Positions 41,951-49,891 of a DNA stretch of 64,000 bases are shown in pieces (position 1 is the stretch's first letter; the number at the start of each line of letters is the position of its first letter). The notes beneath the pieces were generated by a model, which was not told the DNA's origin, made no database searches, and saw only the letters and a list, made by a program, of their open reading frames with translations. Origin of the DNA: CAIUVD01 sp044338255 (GTDB taxonomy: Bacteria > Planctomycetota > UBA11346); the NCBI GenBank assembly GCA_044338255.1, contig JBIILZ010000003.1, positions 8,679 to 72,678 on the forward strand, written 5' to 3'. A program made the translations under genes and the position numbers.

Positions 41951-43039
41951 ATGTACGCCTCCGTTGTTTTACCCACGTACAATGAACGCGAGAGCCTGCC
42001 GCGGGCCATCGCCGCCGTACGCCAAGCCCTCGCCGGACGCGAGGATTGGGAGGTCATCATCGTCGATGACGATTCCCCGGATCGGACCTGGGAACTGGCC
42101 CAGGAATTGGGTGCAAGCGATGCACGCATCCGCTGCTATCGTCGCGTCGATCGGCGCGGCCTGTCCTCGGCGATCATTGATGGCCTAAGCCTTGGCACCG
42201 GCGAGCGCCTGCTGGTCATGGATGCCGATCTGCAGCATGATGCGACCAAGATTCCTGCTCTGCTGGCGGCGCTCGATGACGCCGATATCGCCAGCGGTAC
42301 GCGCTATGCCGACGGCGGCAGCACCGGGCAATGGTCGCGTCGACGCCTGGCCTTGTCGAAGCTGGCGACGGTCGCCTGTCGCCTGGTGCTGGGCATCCGC
42401 GCCAGCGATCCGATGAGCGGCTTCTTCGCTATTAGGCGGCAGGCCTTCATGGCCGTGGCCCCGCGTCTCAATCCGCGCGGCTACAAGATCTTCATGGAAT
42501 TGCTGCACGTCCTGCGCCCGGCGCGGGTGGGCGAGGTGCCGTATGTCTTCTCGCCGCGGGTGGCCGGGGTCAGCAAGCTCTCGGGTCAGGTGATCTGGGA
42601 TTTCGCCCTGTCCTTGGCGGAACTTTTCACCCGCCGGCTGATCAGCGCACGCTTCCTCAAGTATGCCCTGGTCGGGCTGAGCGGCGTGGCGGTGCAGTAC
42701 GCGGCGTTCTTCCTGATCTGGCGGCAGATGGTCGGCGACGAAGTCGGCACGGCCCTCGCCATCGCTTGCGCGGCGCTCTCGAATTACCTCTGCAACAACA
42801 GCTGGACCTTCCATGACCGGGCGCATCGCTCGTTCGCCGACATGACCCGCGGTGTGGTGCTGTTCCTCGCCATCTCCGGGACCGGGGCCCTGATCAATCA
42901 ATCGGTGACCTGGTATCTCCACGACAAGCGCGCCCTGATGCTGAGCCTGGCGATGGCAGCGGGCATCGTCGTGGCCACGGTGTGGAATTATTACCTCAAT
43001 CTCGACCTCACCTGGCGCGGACATGCACGACCTGAATAA
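41951..43039 (+). CDS. Dolichol-phosphate mannosyltransferase-like GT2 fused to GtrA membrane domain
   Basis: The GT2 domain (about 1-235) has SVVLPTYNERESLPRAI, IIVDDDSPDRTWELA, LVMDADLQHDATKIPALL and DPMSGFFAIRR, the DPMS-type core that charges polyprenyl phosphate with a sugar. The C-terminal 115 residues are a four-helix GtrA-like domain (FLKYALVGLSGVAVQYAAFFLIW, NYLCNNSWTFHD, VWNYYLNLDLTW). Its product would feed the membrane glycosyltransferase encoded by the next gene, which overlaps by 17 nt. Confidence 0.92.
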   Translation: MYASVVLPTYNERESLPRAIAAVRQALAGREDWEVIIVDDDSPDRTWELAQELGASDARIRCYRRVDRRGLSSAIIDGLSLGTGERLLVMDADLQHDATKIPALLAALDDADIASGTRYADGGSTGQWSRRRLALSKLATVACRLVLGIRASDPMSGFFAIRRQAFMAVAPRLNPRGYKIFMELLHVLRPARVGEVPYVFSPRVAGVSKLSGQVIWDFALSLAELFTRRLISARFLKYALVGLSGVAVQYAAFFLIWRQMVGDEVGTALAIACAALSNYLCNNSWTFHDRAHRSFADMTRGVVLFLAISGTGALINQSVTWYLHDKRALMLSLAMAAGIVVATVWNYYLNLDLTWRGHARPE

Positions 43040-44726
43040 CCCCGTCAAACGTCCGCTGCGGGCCTTCGCCGGCATCCTCCTGGCCTTGTTGCTGGGGTTC
43101 GTGCCCGCTCTCGGTCTGCACGATTGGTGGTATCCGGATGAGCCGGATGTGGTGCTGCCGGCGATCGAGATGGCCCGGCGTGCCGATTGGGTGGTGCCGA
43201 CGCACAACGGCGTGGCCTGGTTGGATTACCCTCCCTTGGCCTATTGGGGCGCGCGACTTTTCGGCTTGGGCCTCGGCGGCGGCTCGGCCGAAGGCATCAC
43301 GCCCTTTGCCTCGCGTCTGCCGTCGGTGCTTTTCGCCGGCTTCATGCTCCTCGCCACTTGGCTTATCGGACGGCGCTTCCTCGGCGAGCGGCCGGCGCTG
43401 CTCGCCGCCGGGGTGCTCTTGGCGACGCCGCTCATGTGGTTCCAGATCACCACTATCCAGGCCGACATCGGCTACGCCGGCTTCCAGGCCCTGGGCATGG
43501 CGCTCTACCTGGTGGGCGATGCCCGCAGCGGCACCTCCAGCTGCTTTGGGAGTTGGCTGTGGCGCATCGCCGGCTTCGCCTGCTTCGGCGCCGCCATGCT
43601 CGGCAAGGGTCCCTTGGGCGTCCTCCTCCCGGGGCTGATCCTGACCTGCTGGCACGCGTGGAATCGCGAATGGCGGCGGCTCCTGGAGCTCGCGCCTCTG
43701 GCGCTGGTGTCATTTCTGGTGGCCTTGCCGTGGTACCTCTTCCTGATCAATCGTATCGGCTTCGATACCGTCGCCCACGAGCTGTATCTGCAGAATTTTG
43801 ATCGCTTTGGCTCGTCGAATCGTGGCCACGGAGGTAAGGGCTTCTTCTATTATTTCTCCCGCATCGCCGCCGATTTTGCGCCTTGGGTGGTGCTGCTGGC
43901 CGGGGCCCTGATCCAGGGTTTCCGCACCCGCAGCCAGGATCGTGGGTGGCGTCTCCTGGCGATCTGGGCAGTGGTGCCGGTGATCTTCTTCACCTGTGCT
44001 TCGACCAAGCGCAATGTCTACCTGCTGCCGATTTATCCGGCGTTCGCCTTGCTGGTCGCGCATTGGCTGATGCGCGCCGAGGGGGCCTGGGCGACCGGCG
44101 TGCAGACCTGGATGATCCGCCTGCTCAGCGGCGTGCTCGCCATCGCCGGCGTTGCCTTGCTGGTGGCGGGTGCGGCGTGGACGTGGTTGCCCTTGCCGGC
44201 GAAGGTCAACGCGGAGCTGCTGACAGCCTTGCGGCCAGCGGCGTTCGTCCTCGGCATCATCCTCGCTGCCGGCGGTCTGTGGAGCCTGCGCCCGGCATGG
44301 ACGGCGACTTCGAGCGGCGCCCGGCTGCCAGCGTGGTATGGCGTGGGCGCGACCATGGTCATCGCCTGGTCGGCGATCATGTGGACGGTGCTGCCACCGA
44401 TCGACCGTGTACGCACCTATCGCCCGGCGGCGCAGTGGTTGGCGGAGCGCGTACCGACGGCTGGCACAGTGGGCTTTTACCAGCCCGGCCGGGAAGCCCC
44501 GAAACGTCCGGCATGGCTCTGCCATCTCGGCGGCCGCACCTTGACCTTCTTCGCTACTGCGGAAGCCGCCAGCGCGTGGCTGATCGCTTCACCCGGTCGC
44601 ATGCTGCTGACCAATCCCGAACTCGCGGGAACCCTCAGCGCCCCGGTGGCGCCGCTCATCACCTGGCAGATCAGCTCCGAGACCTGGATGGTGGTATCGG
44701 CCCCAGGACCTGCTCCGGCACCTTAA
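43023..44726 (+). CDS. ArnT/PMT-type integral-membrane glycosyltransferase (GT39/GT83-like)
   Basis: The 567-aa protein has about 11-12 membrane helices. An acidic catalytic loop follows helix 1 (HDWWYPDEPDVVLPAIEMARR, with the PDEP motif analogous to DE in ArnT), then NGVAWLDYPPLAYW. This is the signature of polyprenyl-phosphate-sugar-dependent transferases that glycosylate lipid A or proteins. It overlaps the upstream GT2-GtrA gene and converges with rlmI, sharing 4 bp at the 3' end. Confidence 0.87.
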   Translation: MHDLNNPVKRPLRAFAGILLALLLGFVPALGLHDWWYPDEPDVVLPAIEMARRADWVVPTHNGVAWLDYPPLAYWGARLFGLGLGGGSAEGITPFASRLPSVLFAGFMLLATWLIGRRFLGERPALLAAGVLLATPLMWFQITTIQADIGYAGFQALGMALYLVGDARSGTSSCFGSWLWRIAGFACFGAAMLGKGPLGVLLPGLILTCWHAWNREWRRLLELAPLALVSFLVALPWYLFLINRIGFDTVAHELYLQNFDRFGSSNRGHGGKGFFYYFSRIAADFAPWVVLLAGALIQGFRTRSQDRGWRLLAIWAVVPVIFFTCASTKRNVYLLPIYPAFALLVAHWLMRAEGAWATGVQTWMIRLLSGVLAIAGVALLVAGAAWTWLPLPAKVNAELLTALRPAAFVLGIILAAGGLWSLRPAWTATSSGARLPAWYGVGATMVIAWSAIMWTVLPPIDRVRTYRPAAQWLAERVPTAGTVGFYQPGREAPKRPAWLCHLGGRTLTFFATAEAASAWLIASPGRMLLTNPELAGTLSAPVAPLITWQISSETWMVVSAPGPAPAP

Positions 44727-45904
44727 TTCTCAAGCACGGTGAGCACGAAGCCTTTGAGGTATTCGGTCTCGGGCACCGCCGGCAGCACCGGATGATCGGG
44801 GCTGGCTCCGAGGACCGCGTCGAGGCGCAAGGTGCGTTTGGCATCGGCGGCGGCTTCGACGACATTGGCCAGGAAATCATCACGCCCGATGTGGTGCGAG
44901 CATGAGAAGGTCAGCAACCGTCCGCCCGGGCGCAGGCGGCGCAGACCGCGCAGGTGGAGATCATGGTAGCCGCGTAGGGCATCGCTGACTCCGGCGCGGT
45001 TGCGGGTGAAGGAGGGCGGGTCGAGGACCACAACATCGAACTGTTCGCGCCGTTCGTCGGCATCTTTCAACCAGGCGAAGGCATCGGCGCAGACCGCCGT
45101 GAGGCGCTCGCCGACGCCGGCGCGGCTGGCGGCAGCCGTGCAACCGGCGATCGAGGCCGCCGCCTGATCGACGGCCACCGCTTCACGGGCGCCGGCGAGC
45201 AGGCCATGCAGGGCGAAGCCGCCGAGGTGGCAACAGATGTCGAGGATCCGCTCGCCCGGTTTGACCCAGCGTGCGAAGTCTTCATGGGCTTGCTGCTGGT
45301 CGAGGTAAGTGCCGGTCTTGTGCGGGTCGAGCAGATCGAGGGTAGTTTCGAGTCGACCGATGGGCACGGTGAGGATGGTCTCCGCCGGGCCGCGCAGTAC
45401 GCCCGCGCGCTGAGGTAGCCCTTCGAGGGCGCGTACCGCCAGATCGTTGCGCTCGATGACCTGCGTGGGATGCAACAGCTCGTCGAGAATCCCCACACAG
45501 ATGTCCTGACGTTGATCCATGCCGACGGTGGTCGACTGCACCACGAGGCGATCGCGGTACTGGTCGACGATCAGCCCGGGTAGCAGATCGGCCTCGCTCG
45601 AGACCAGCCGGCGGGCGGGTTTCGAGGCTCGGGCGGCGATCGCGGCGAGCAGCCGGCGACGCAGAAAAGCCGCGTCGAGGGGCTCGTCGAGGCGGCTTGC
45701 GAGACGCACCGAGATCTGGCTCTGCGCGGAGTAAAAGCCTTTGCCAATAAAACGTTTGCGATGATCTTCGAGGCGTACCTCGGCACCATTGATGATGCCC
45801 TCAAGGCCGCTCAGTTCACTGCGGAAGACCCACGGGTGGCCGCTCAGGCAGCGATGGCTTTGCTTGCTCGCCAGGGTGACGGTGGGAACGCTGCCTAAGG
45901 TCAT
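44723..45904 (-). CDS. rlmI: 23S rRNA m5C1962 methyltransferase-like (RlmI family)
   Basis: An N-terminal PUA domain (SHRCLSGHPWVFRSELSGLEG, GAEVRLEDHRKRFIGKGFYS) precedes the YccW/RlmI insertion and a Rossmann methyltransferase with motif I ILDICCHLGGFALHGLLAGA and the NPP-like motif VLDPPSFTRN. CSHHIG is the late conserved block. At 393 aa it matches RlmI. It is expressed alone on the minus strand between the glycosyltransferase and flagellar genes. Confidence 0.9.
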   Translation of the reverse strand: MTLGSVPTVTLASKQSHRCLSGHPWVFRSELSGLEGIINGAEVRLEDHRKRFIGKGFYSAQSQISVRLASRLDEPLDAAFLRRRLLAAIAARASKPARRLVSSEADLLPGLIVDQYRDRLVVQSTTVGMDQRQDICVGILDELLHPTQVIERNDLAVRALEGLPQRAGVLRGPAETILTVPIGRLETTLDLLDPHKTGTYLDQQQAHEDFARWVKPGERILDICCHLGGFALHGLLAGAREAVAVDQAAASIAGCTAAASRAGVGERLTAVCADAFAWLKDADERREQFDVVVLDPPSFTRNRAGVSDALRGYHDLHLRGLRRLRPGGRLLTFSCSHHIGRDDFLANVVEAAADAKRTLRLDAVLGASPDHPVLPAVPETEYLKGFVLTVLEN

Positions 45905-45976
45905 GTGGCGAATCGTCTAAGCCGTTCATTAAATGGAACGACTTGTGCGTTAACTTCGGTCATAGAAGGGGGCCGC

Positions 45977-46342
45977 ATGCTTGGTGACATCCATTCCGAT
46001 CGCTTGGCGAAGCTCATGGACGTCTCCGCATTGCGCGGAAAAGTCCACGCCGCCAACATCGCCAATCAGAATACGCCAGGGTACAAAGCCCAGGCCGTGG
46101 CCTTTGAAGACGCCTTCCGTGAGGCACTCGCCACCGGTCATTCGCCCGAGGACGTCGATCCGGAAGTCTACACTCCGGCTAGCACCAGCATCAGCGAGCA
46201 AGCCGATGGCAACAATGTCGCAGTCGATCGCGAGGTCCTCGATCAGGCCCAGAACAACACGCTCTACAATCTCTACGTCGGATTGGCGCAAGGTCGCAAG
46301 AAGATGCTGACCATCGCCATGTCCAGCGCACCTGGAGGCTAA
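45977..46342 (+). CDS. flgB: Flagellar basal-body rod protein FlgB
   Basis: FlgB is the proximal rod subunit. The 121-residue protein has the N-terminal rod motif LRGKVHAANIANQNTPGYKAQAVAFEDAF and the C-terminal helix DREVLDQAQNNTLYNLYVGLAQGRKKML. The ATG at 45977 is preceded by GAAGGGGG; the longer frame from 45905 lacks support. flgC begins 2 nt after its stop. Confidence 0.94.
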   Translation: MLGDIHSDRLAKLMDVSALRGKVHAANIANQNTPGYKAQAVAFEDAFREALATGHSPEDVDPEVYTPASTSISEQADGNNVAVDREVLDQAQNNTLYNLYVGLAQGRKKMLTIAMSSAPGG

Positions 46343-46344
46343 TC

Positions 46345-46776
46345 ATGCCCGATCAACTTTCTCTACGGGGTCTTTTTGGAGGTGTGGAAGCGGCTGGTTC
46401 GGCGATGAGCGCCGAGCGTCTGCGCATGAGCGTCGCCACCGAAAACCTCGCCCATGCCAACGACACTCGGCCGCTCGCCGACGGCAAACCCTACCAACGG
46501 CAACGGGTGCTCTTCCAGGCCGCCCTCGATGCCCAGCAGAACCTTAATGGCCAGGTCGAGGCCAGCGTCGTCGCTAGCCCTAAATATGATACTCATTACG
46601 ACCCCACGCATCCGCATGCGAACGACCAGGGCATGGTCACCACGCCCGATATCAGCCCGATCCTCGAACTCACCGATCTCATGACGGCGAGCAAGTCCTA
46701 CGACGCCAATGCCAACGCCGCCCGGGGTCTGATGAAGATGCACGAAACCGCCCTGCGCCTCGGCCAGGACAGCTGA
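46345..46776 (+). CDS. flgC: Flagellar basal-body rod protein FlgC
   Basis: The 143-residue rod protein has AGSAMSAERLRMSVATENLAHAND, a QRQRVLF segment, and DPTHPHANDQGMVTTPDISP followed by the C-terminal helix DLMTASKSYDANANAARGLMKMHETALRLGQ. It is co-transcribed with flgB. GGAGG lies 6 nt upstream. Confidence 0.94.
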   Translation: MPDQLSLRGLFGGVEAAGSAMSAERLRMSVATENLAHANDTRPLADGKPYQRQRVLFQAALDAQQNLNGQVEASVVASPKYDTHYDPTHPHANDQGMVTTPDISPILELTDLMTASKSYDANANAARGLMKMHETALRLGQDS

Positions 46777-46916
46777 CGGGCAGCGCGCATGATTTCCGCT
46801 CAGGTACATCTTTTTTTTGCCGATGCTCTCGTTAGACTGACTTTTATCAGCTCTTCGACTTATTCTCCTTTCAGCGTCCTTGTTTGCTTTCTCTGCCGTA
46901 CCTTTCGGGCCCTGCC

Positions 46917-47228
46917 ATGAGCCTTCCGCTTGATCCTCTGCGTGGCCTCTATGGTGCCCAGGCTCCCAGCCCGGCAGCACCGGCAGCGCCGGCGACGACT
47001 GCTGACGGCAAGTCCTTCCAGGATGTGCTCAACGATTTCGTCAAGCAGGTGGATACGACGCAGCACGAATACGATTCGGCGATCGGTGCCGTCGAGCGCG
47101 GCGAGACTGACAATCTGCATCGCGTGATGCTGGCGCAGAACGAAGCTCAGCTGTCGCTGAAACTAGCCGTCGAAGTTCGTAACAAACTAGTTGAAGCGTA
47201 TAAGGAAACCATGCGCACGCAGTTCTAA
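46917..47228 (+). CDS. fliE: Flagellar hook-basal body protein FliE
   Basis: FliE joins the MS ring to the rod. The 103-aa protein has an Ala/Pro-rich N-terminus, SFQDVLNDFVKQVDTTQHEYD and the hallmark C-terminus DNLHRVMLAQNEAQLSLKLAVEVRNKLVEAYKETMRTQF. The ATG at 46917 is used; a frame from 46884 adds 11 unsupported residues. It lies 140 nt after flgC. Confidence 0.94.
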   Translation: MSLPLDPLRGLYGAQAPSPAAPAAPATTADGKSFQDVLNDFVKQVDTTQHEYDSAIGAVERGETDNLHRVMLAQNEAQLSLKLAVEVRNKLVEAYKETMRTQF

Positions 47229-47233
47229 GACTG

Positions 47234-47282
47234 CCTTTGACAGATACCTTTGCCAGATCCTTTGCCAGATCCTTTGCTAGAT
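47234..47282. repeat. Four 12-bp tandem repeats before the tolC-like gene
   Basis: cctttgccagat repeats near 47234, 47247, 47259 and 47271, the outer copies with one change. It lies in the 120-bp gap between fliE and the efflux operon, in its probable leader. Confidence 0.85.
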
Positions 47283-47348
47283 AGTTGGTGGCCTCCAGGC
47301 AGCGAGAAAAGTCCTTGGTTCTCGGCGCGCTGCTCGGATCGTTCGCGC

Positions 47349-48767
47349 ATGAAGCTGTCCCTTATCGGTTGCACGTCCCTCCTGCTCGCCATCGCCACCA
47401 GTATCTCTGCCGAAGACACCGTGGTTCCCGCACCAGCAGTCACGGTGCCGGCAGCGGTTGCTGAACCTCTTGTCGCACCTGTTGCCGCCGCACCTGTTGC
47501 CGCCGCACCTGTTGCCGCCGCACCTGTTGCCGCCGCACCGACCCTGACTTTAGATGAGGCCCTGGTCGAAGCCGCGACCCACGCCCCCACGCCGGCGATC
47601 GCCCAGGCCCGTCTCGAACGGGTGCGCGCGCTACAGACCCAGGCCCGCGCCCTGCTCATGCCGACGGTGACCTTGGGTGGTTCGTACGGCTCGCAGTGGA
47701 CCAACCGCCAACCCTACGCCGGAAGATCGACGGAGATCCTCGCTGGCCAAGCCGACGTCGCCATCCGCTTGTTCGATGGCACGGCCTTTCCGGCGATGAA
47801 ATCGGCGAAGAATCAATTCGCCGGCCAGGAACACGCCAGCCGTGATCTGCGTCGGGCGTCGGCGTTCAGCGTCGCCACCTCGTACCTGACGGTGATCACC
47901 GCCGAGCGCTTGAAGGTCGTGGCCACCCGCCGTCTCGACGTCGCCAACCAGCTGCTCGAAGAAGCCCGCGCGCGCCTGAAGGCCGGCTTGGCCATCGCCA
48001 GCGATGTGACGCGTGCCGAAGTAGAAGTCGCCGACAGCAACCTCTCGCTCAGCCAGGCCGTGCAGGCGATCGAGCTCGGGCGGTTGGCCCTCCAAGAAGC
48101 GATGGGCGGGCGTGAGCCGGGAGTCCTCGCCGAGCCGCTGGTGACCGCTCCAGAAGATCAGAAGCCTGACGATCTGTTGGTCATCGCTCGTCGTCAGCGC
48201 GATGATCTGGCGGCAGCGCGCTTCGCCGTCGAGTCCAATCTCAACGATGCCGAAGTCATCCGTCGCGGCAATTGGCCGGTGCTCGGCGCCCACGCCGGAG
48301 TCGCCGATCAGGATCGCAATGACGGTACCAATGGGCTGTACGGCGATACCCATTATGTCGCGGGCCTGACCGCCAGCTGGTCACTGTATGATGGCGGATT
48401 GCGCTCGGGGCGGGTCGAGGAGACCGAAGCCGCTGGTCGCGAACGGCGCCTGAACGTGCGTGCCATCGAGCTCGGCGCACAGCGCGAAGTCCGTACTGCC
48501 GTGGTCCAGATCACCACCGCCGTCGCCGGTGTTGCACAGGCCGAAGCCCGCAGCCGCAGTGCCGCCGCCGATGCCGCCGACGCCTTCGCCCGTTATCGCG
48601 CCGGTACCGGTACCGCCACCGAGCTCGCGGATGCGCAATATCGCAGCGCCTCGGCCGATGCCGATTTGACCCGTCGCAAGATCGAGGTCCTGTCCTTCCG
48701 CCTGGGCTTGCGCCAGGCCCTGGGCAGCTGGCCGTTATCCGATGTCGAGCCGACCGGGTCACCATGA
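47349..48767 (+). CDS. TolC-family outer-membrane efflux protein
   Basis: The ATG at 47349 opens a signal peptide (MKLSLIGCTSLLLAIATSISA). It is followed by a Val/Ala/Pro linker with four PVAAA repeats, then LTLDEALVEAATHAPTPAIAQA, the standard start of an OEP domain, and two long helical hairpin repeats (LLEEARARLKAGLAIASDVTRAEVEVA; FARYRAGTGTATELADAQYRSASAD). It forms the outer-membrane duct of the tripartite pump encoded by the next two genes; ATGA overlap with the adaptor gene. Confidence 0.92.
   Translation: MKLSLIGCTSLLLAIATSISAEDTVVPAPAVTVPAAVAEPLVAPVAAAPVAAAPVAAAPVAAAPTLTLDEALVEAATHAPTPAIAQARLERVRALQTQARALLMPTVTLGGSYGSQWTNRQPYAGRSTEILAGQADVAIRLFDGTAFPAMKSAKNQFAGQEHASRDLRRASAFSVATSYLTVITAERLKVVATRRLDVANQLLEEARARLKAGLAIASDVTRAEVEVADSNLSLSQAVQAIELGRLALQEAMGGREPGVLAEPLVTAPEDQKPDDLLVIARRQRDDLAAARFAVESNLNDAEVIRRGNWPVLGAHAGVADQDRNDGTNGLYGDTHYVAGLTASWSLYDGGLRSGRVEETEAAGRERRLNVRAIELGAQREVRTAVVQITTAVAGVAQAEARSRSAAADAADAFARYRAGTGTATELADAQYRSASADADLTRRKIEVLSFRLGLRQALGSWPLSDVEPTGSP
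47475..47534. repeat. Four in-frame 15-bp tandem repeats in the tolC-like gene
   Basis: gcacctgttgccgcc repeats at 47475, 47490, 47505 and 47520. Each encodes APVAA in the linker just after the signal peptide. Confidence 0.92.
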
Positions 48768-49891
48768 ACAGGTATCCGACCTGGGTCTGTTTAACGGGTA
48801 TGCTGATGCTGGCTGCATGTGGCAAGCCGGCGGCTCCGGTCGGTGTGGAAAAGAAAAAAGGCGAGCAGCCATTCCCCATCGAAGTGCGGGTGGTCGCTGA
48901 ACGCGAACTGGCCCAGACCATGCGTGCCCCGGGCACCGTCGAAGCCTTCGAAACAGTGCAGATCACCGCCCGCGTGGCGGGCTCACTTGACCGTCTGCAG
49001 GTCGTCGAAGGCGATCAGGTGGCGGTCGGCGATCTCATCGCCACCATCGATGCGGAGCGCTATCGCATCACTTTGGCGACCATGCGGGCTCAGCTCGCCC
49101 GCGCCCAGGCCGTGCGCGAAGACGCCAGCGCCTCGGCCGCGCGGCGCGAGGAACTGGCGAAAGTCGATCGCGTGCCACAGGAAGAGGCCCAGCAGGCACG
49201 CATGCGCCTGCTGCAGGCGGAGGCCGATCTGGCCGGCGCCCAAGCTGCCGTCGAGCGCGCCGCCCTGGATCTCAAGGACGCCCAGGTCACCGCCCCCATC
49301 GCCGGCATCATTCAGCGCCGCGAGGCGCGTACCGGCGCCTACCTGCCGATCGGGGCGCCCCTAGTGACCCTCATCCAGCGCGACCCGCTGCAATTGCACT
49401 TCAGCGTCGCGGTCGGCGAGGCCCAGCGCCTGCGCGTCGGCATGGTCGTGGACGCGATTCCGCGGGGCTCGGCGGCGCCGATCCGCGCCACTATCCGCCT
49501 GATCGCCGATGCCGTCGATCCCGGCACACGCCTGGTGCCGGTCGTTGCCCGTCTGGCCACCGAGACCGCCAGCGCGGTGCGCCCGGGAACCTTCGCGGAC
49601 GTGCTCATGACCATGCCGCCACGCACTGTCATCAGCGTTCCGAGCCTGTCGCTGCGCGCCAGCGAACGCGGAACTATGGCCTATGTCGTCGACGGGGACG
49701 TGGTTCATGAACGGATCGTGATCCTCGAAGGCCAGGCTGAAGACGGGGAGCTGATGGTCGCCAGCGGCCTGCGCGTCGGTGAAACACTGGCCGTACGGGC
49801 CGCCGATGGCCTGCGCAAGGGCATGAAGGTGGTGGTGATCAAGCCGGGCTCCGGGCCGGTGCGACCAGCAGCGGAAGCCGTCGGCAGATGA
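48764..49891 (+). CDS. RND efflux periplasmic adaptor (membrane fusion) lipoprotein
   Basis: A lipobox (MLMLAACG) follows a short signal. HlyD/AcrA-type domains are visible: a lipoyl half-motif VQITARVAGSLDRLQVVEGDQVAVGDLIATID, a long alpha-hairpin (about 95-165), the second lipoyl half DAQVTAPIAGIIQRREARTGAYLPIG, and a beta-barrel with VLMTMPPRTVISVPSLSLR. Length 375 aa is typical. It links the TolC-like duct and the RND pump; both neighbours overlap by ATGA. Confidence 0.93.
   Translation: MNRYPTWVCLTGMLMLAACGKPAAPVGVEKKKGEQPFPIEVRVVAERELAQTMRAPGTVEAFETVQITARVAGSLDRLQVVEGDQVAVGDLIATIDAERYRITLATMRAQLARAQAVREDASASAARREELAKVDRVPQEEAQQARMRLLQAEADLAGAQAAVERAALDLKDAQVTAPIAGIIQRREARTGAYLPIGAPLVTLIQRDPLQLHFSVAVGEAQRLRVGMVVDAIPRGSAAPIRATIRLIADAVDPGTRLVPVVARLATETASAVRPGTFADVLMTMPPRTVISVPSLSLRASERGTMAYVVDGDVVHERIVILEGQAEDGELMVASGLRVGETLAVRAADGLRKGMKVVVIKPGSGPVRPAAEAVGR

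Noticed and set aside
47234..47282. Possible iteron-type origin before tolC
   Set aside because: Only four 12-bp units, no DnaA boxes, no rep gene and no AT-rich unwinding region; better explained as slippage.
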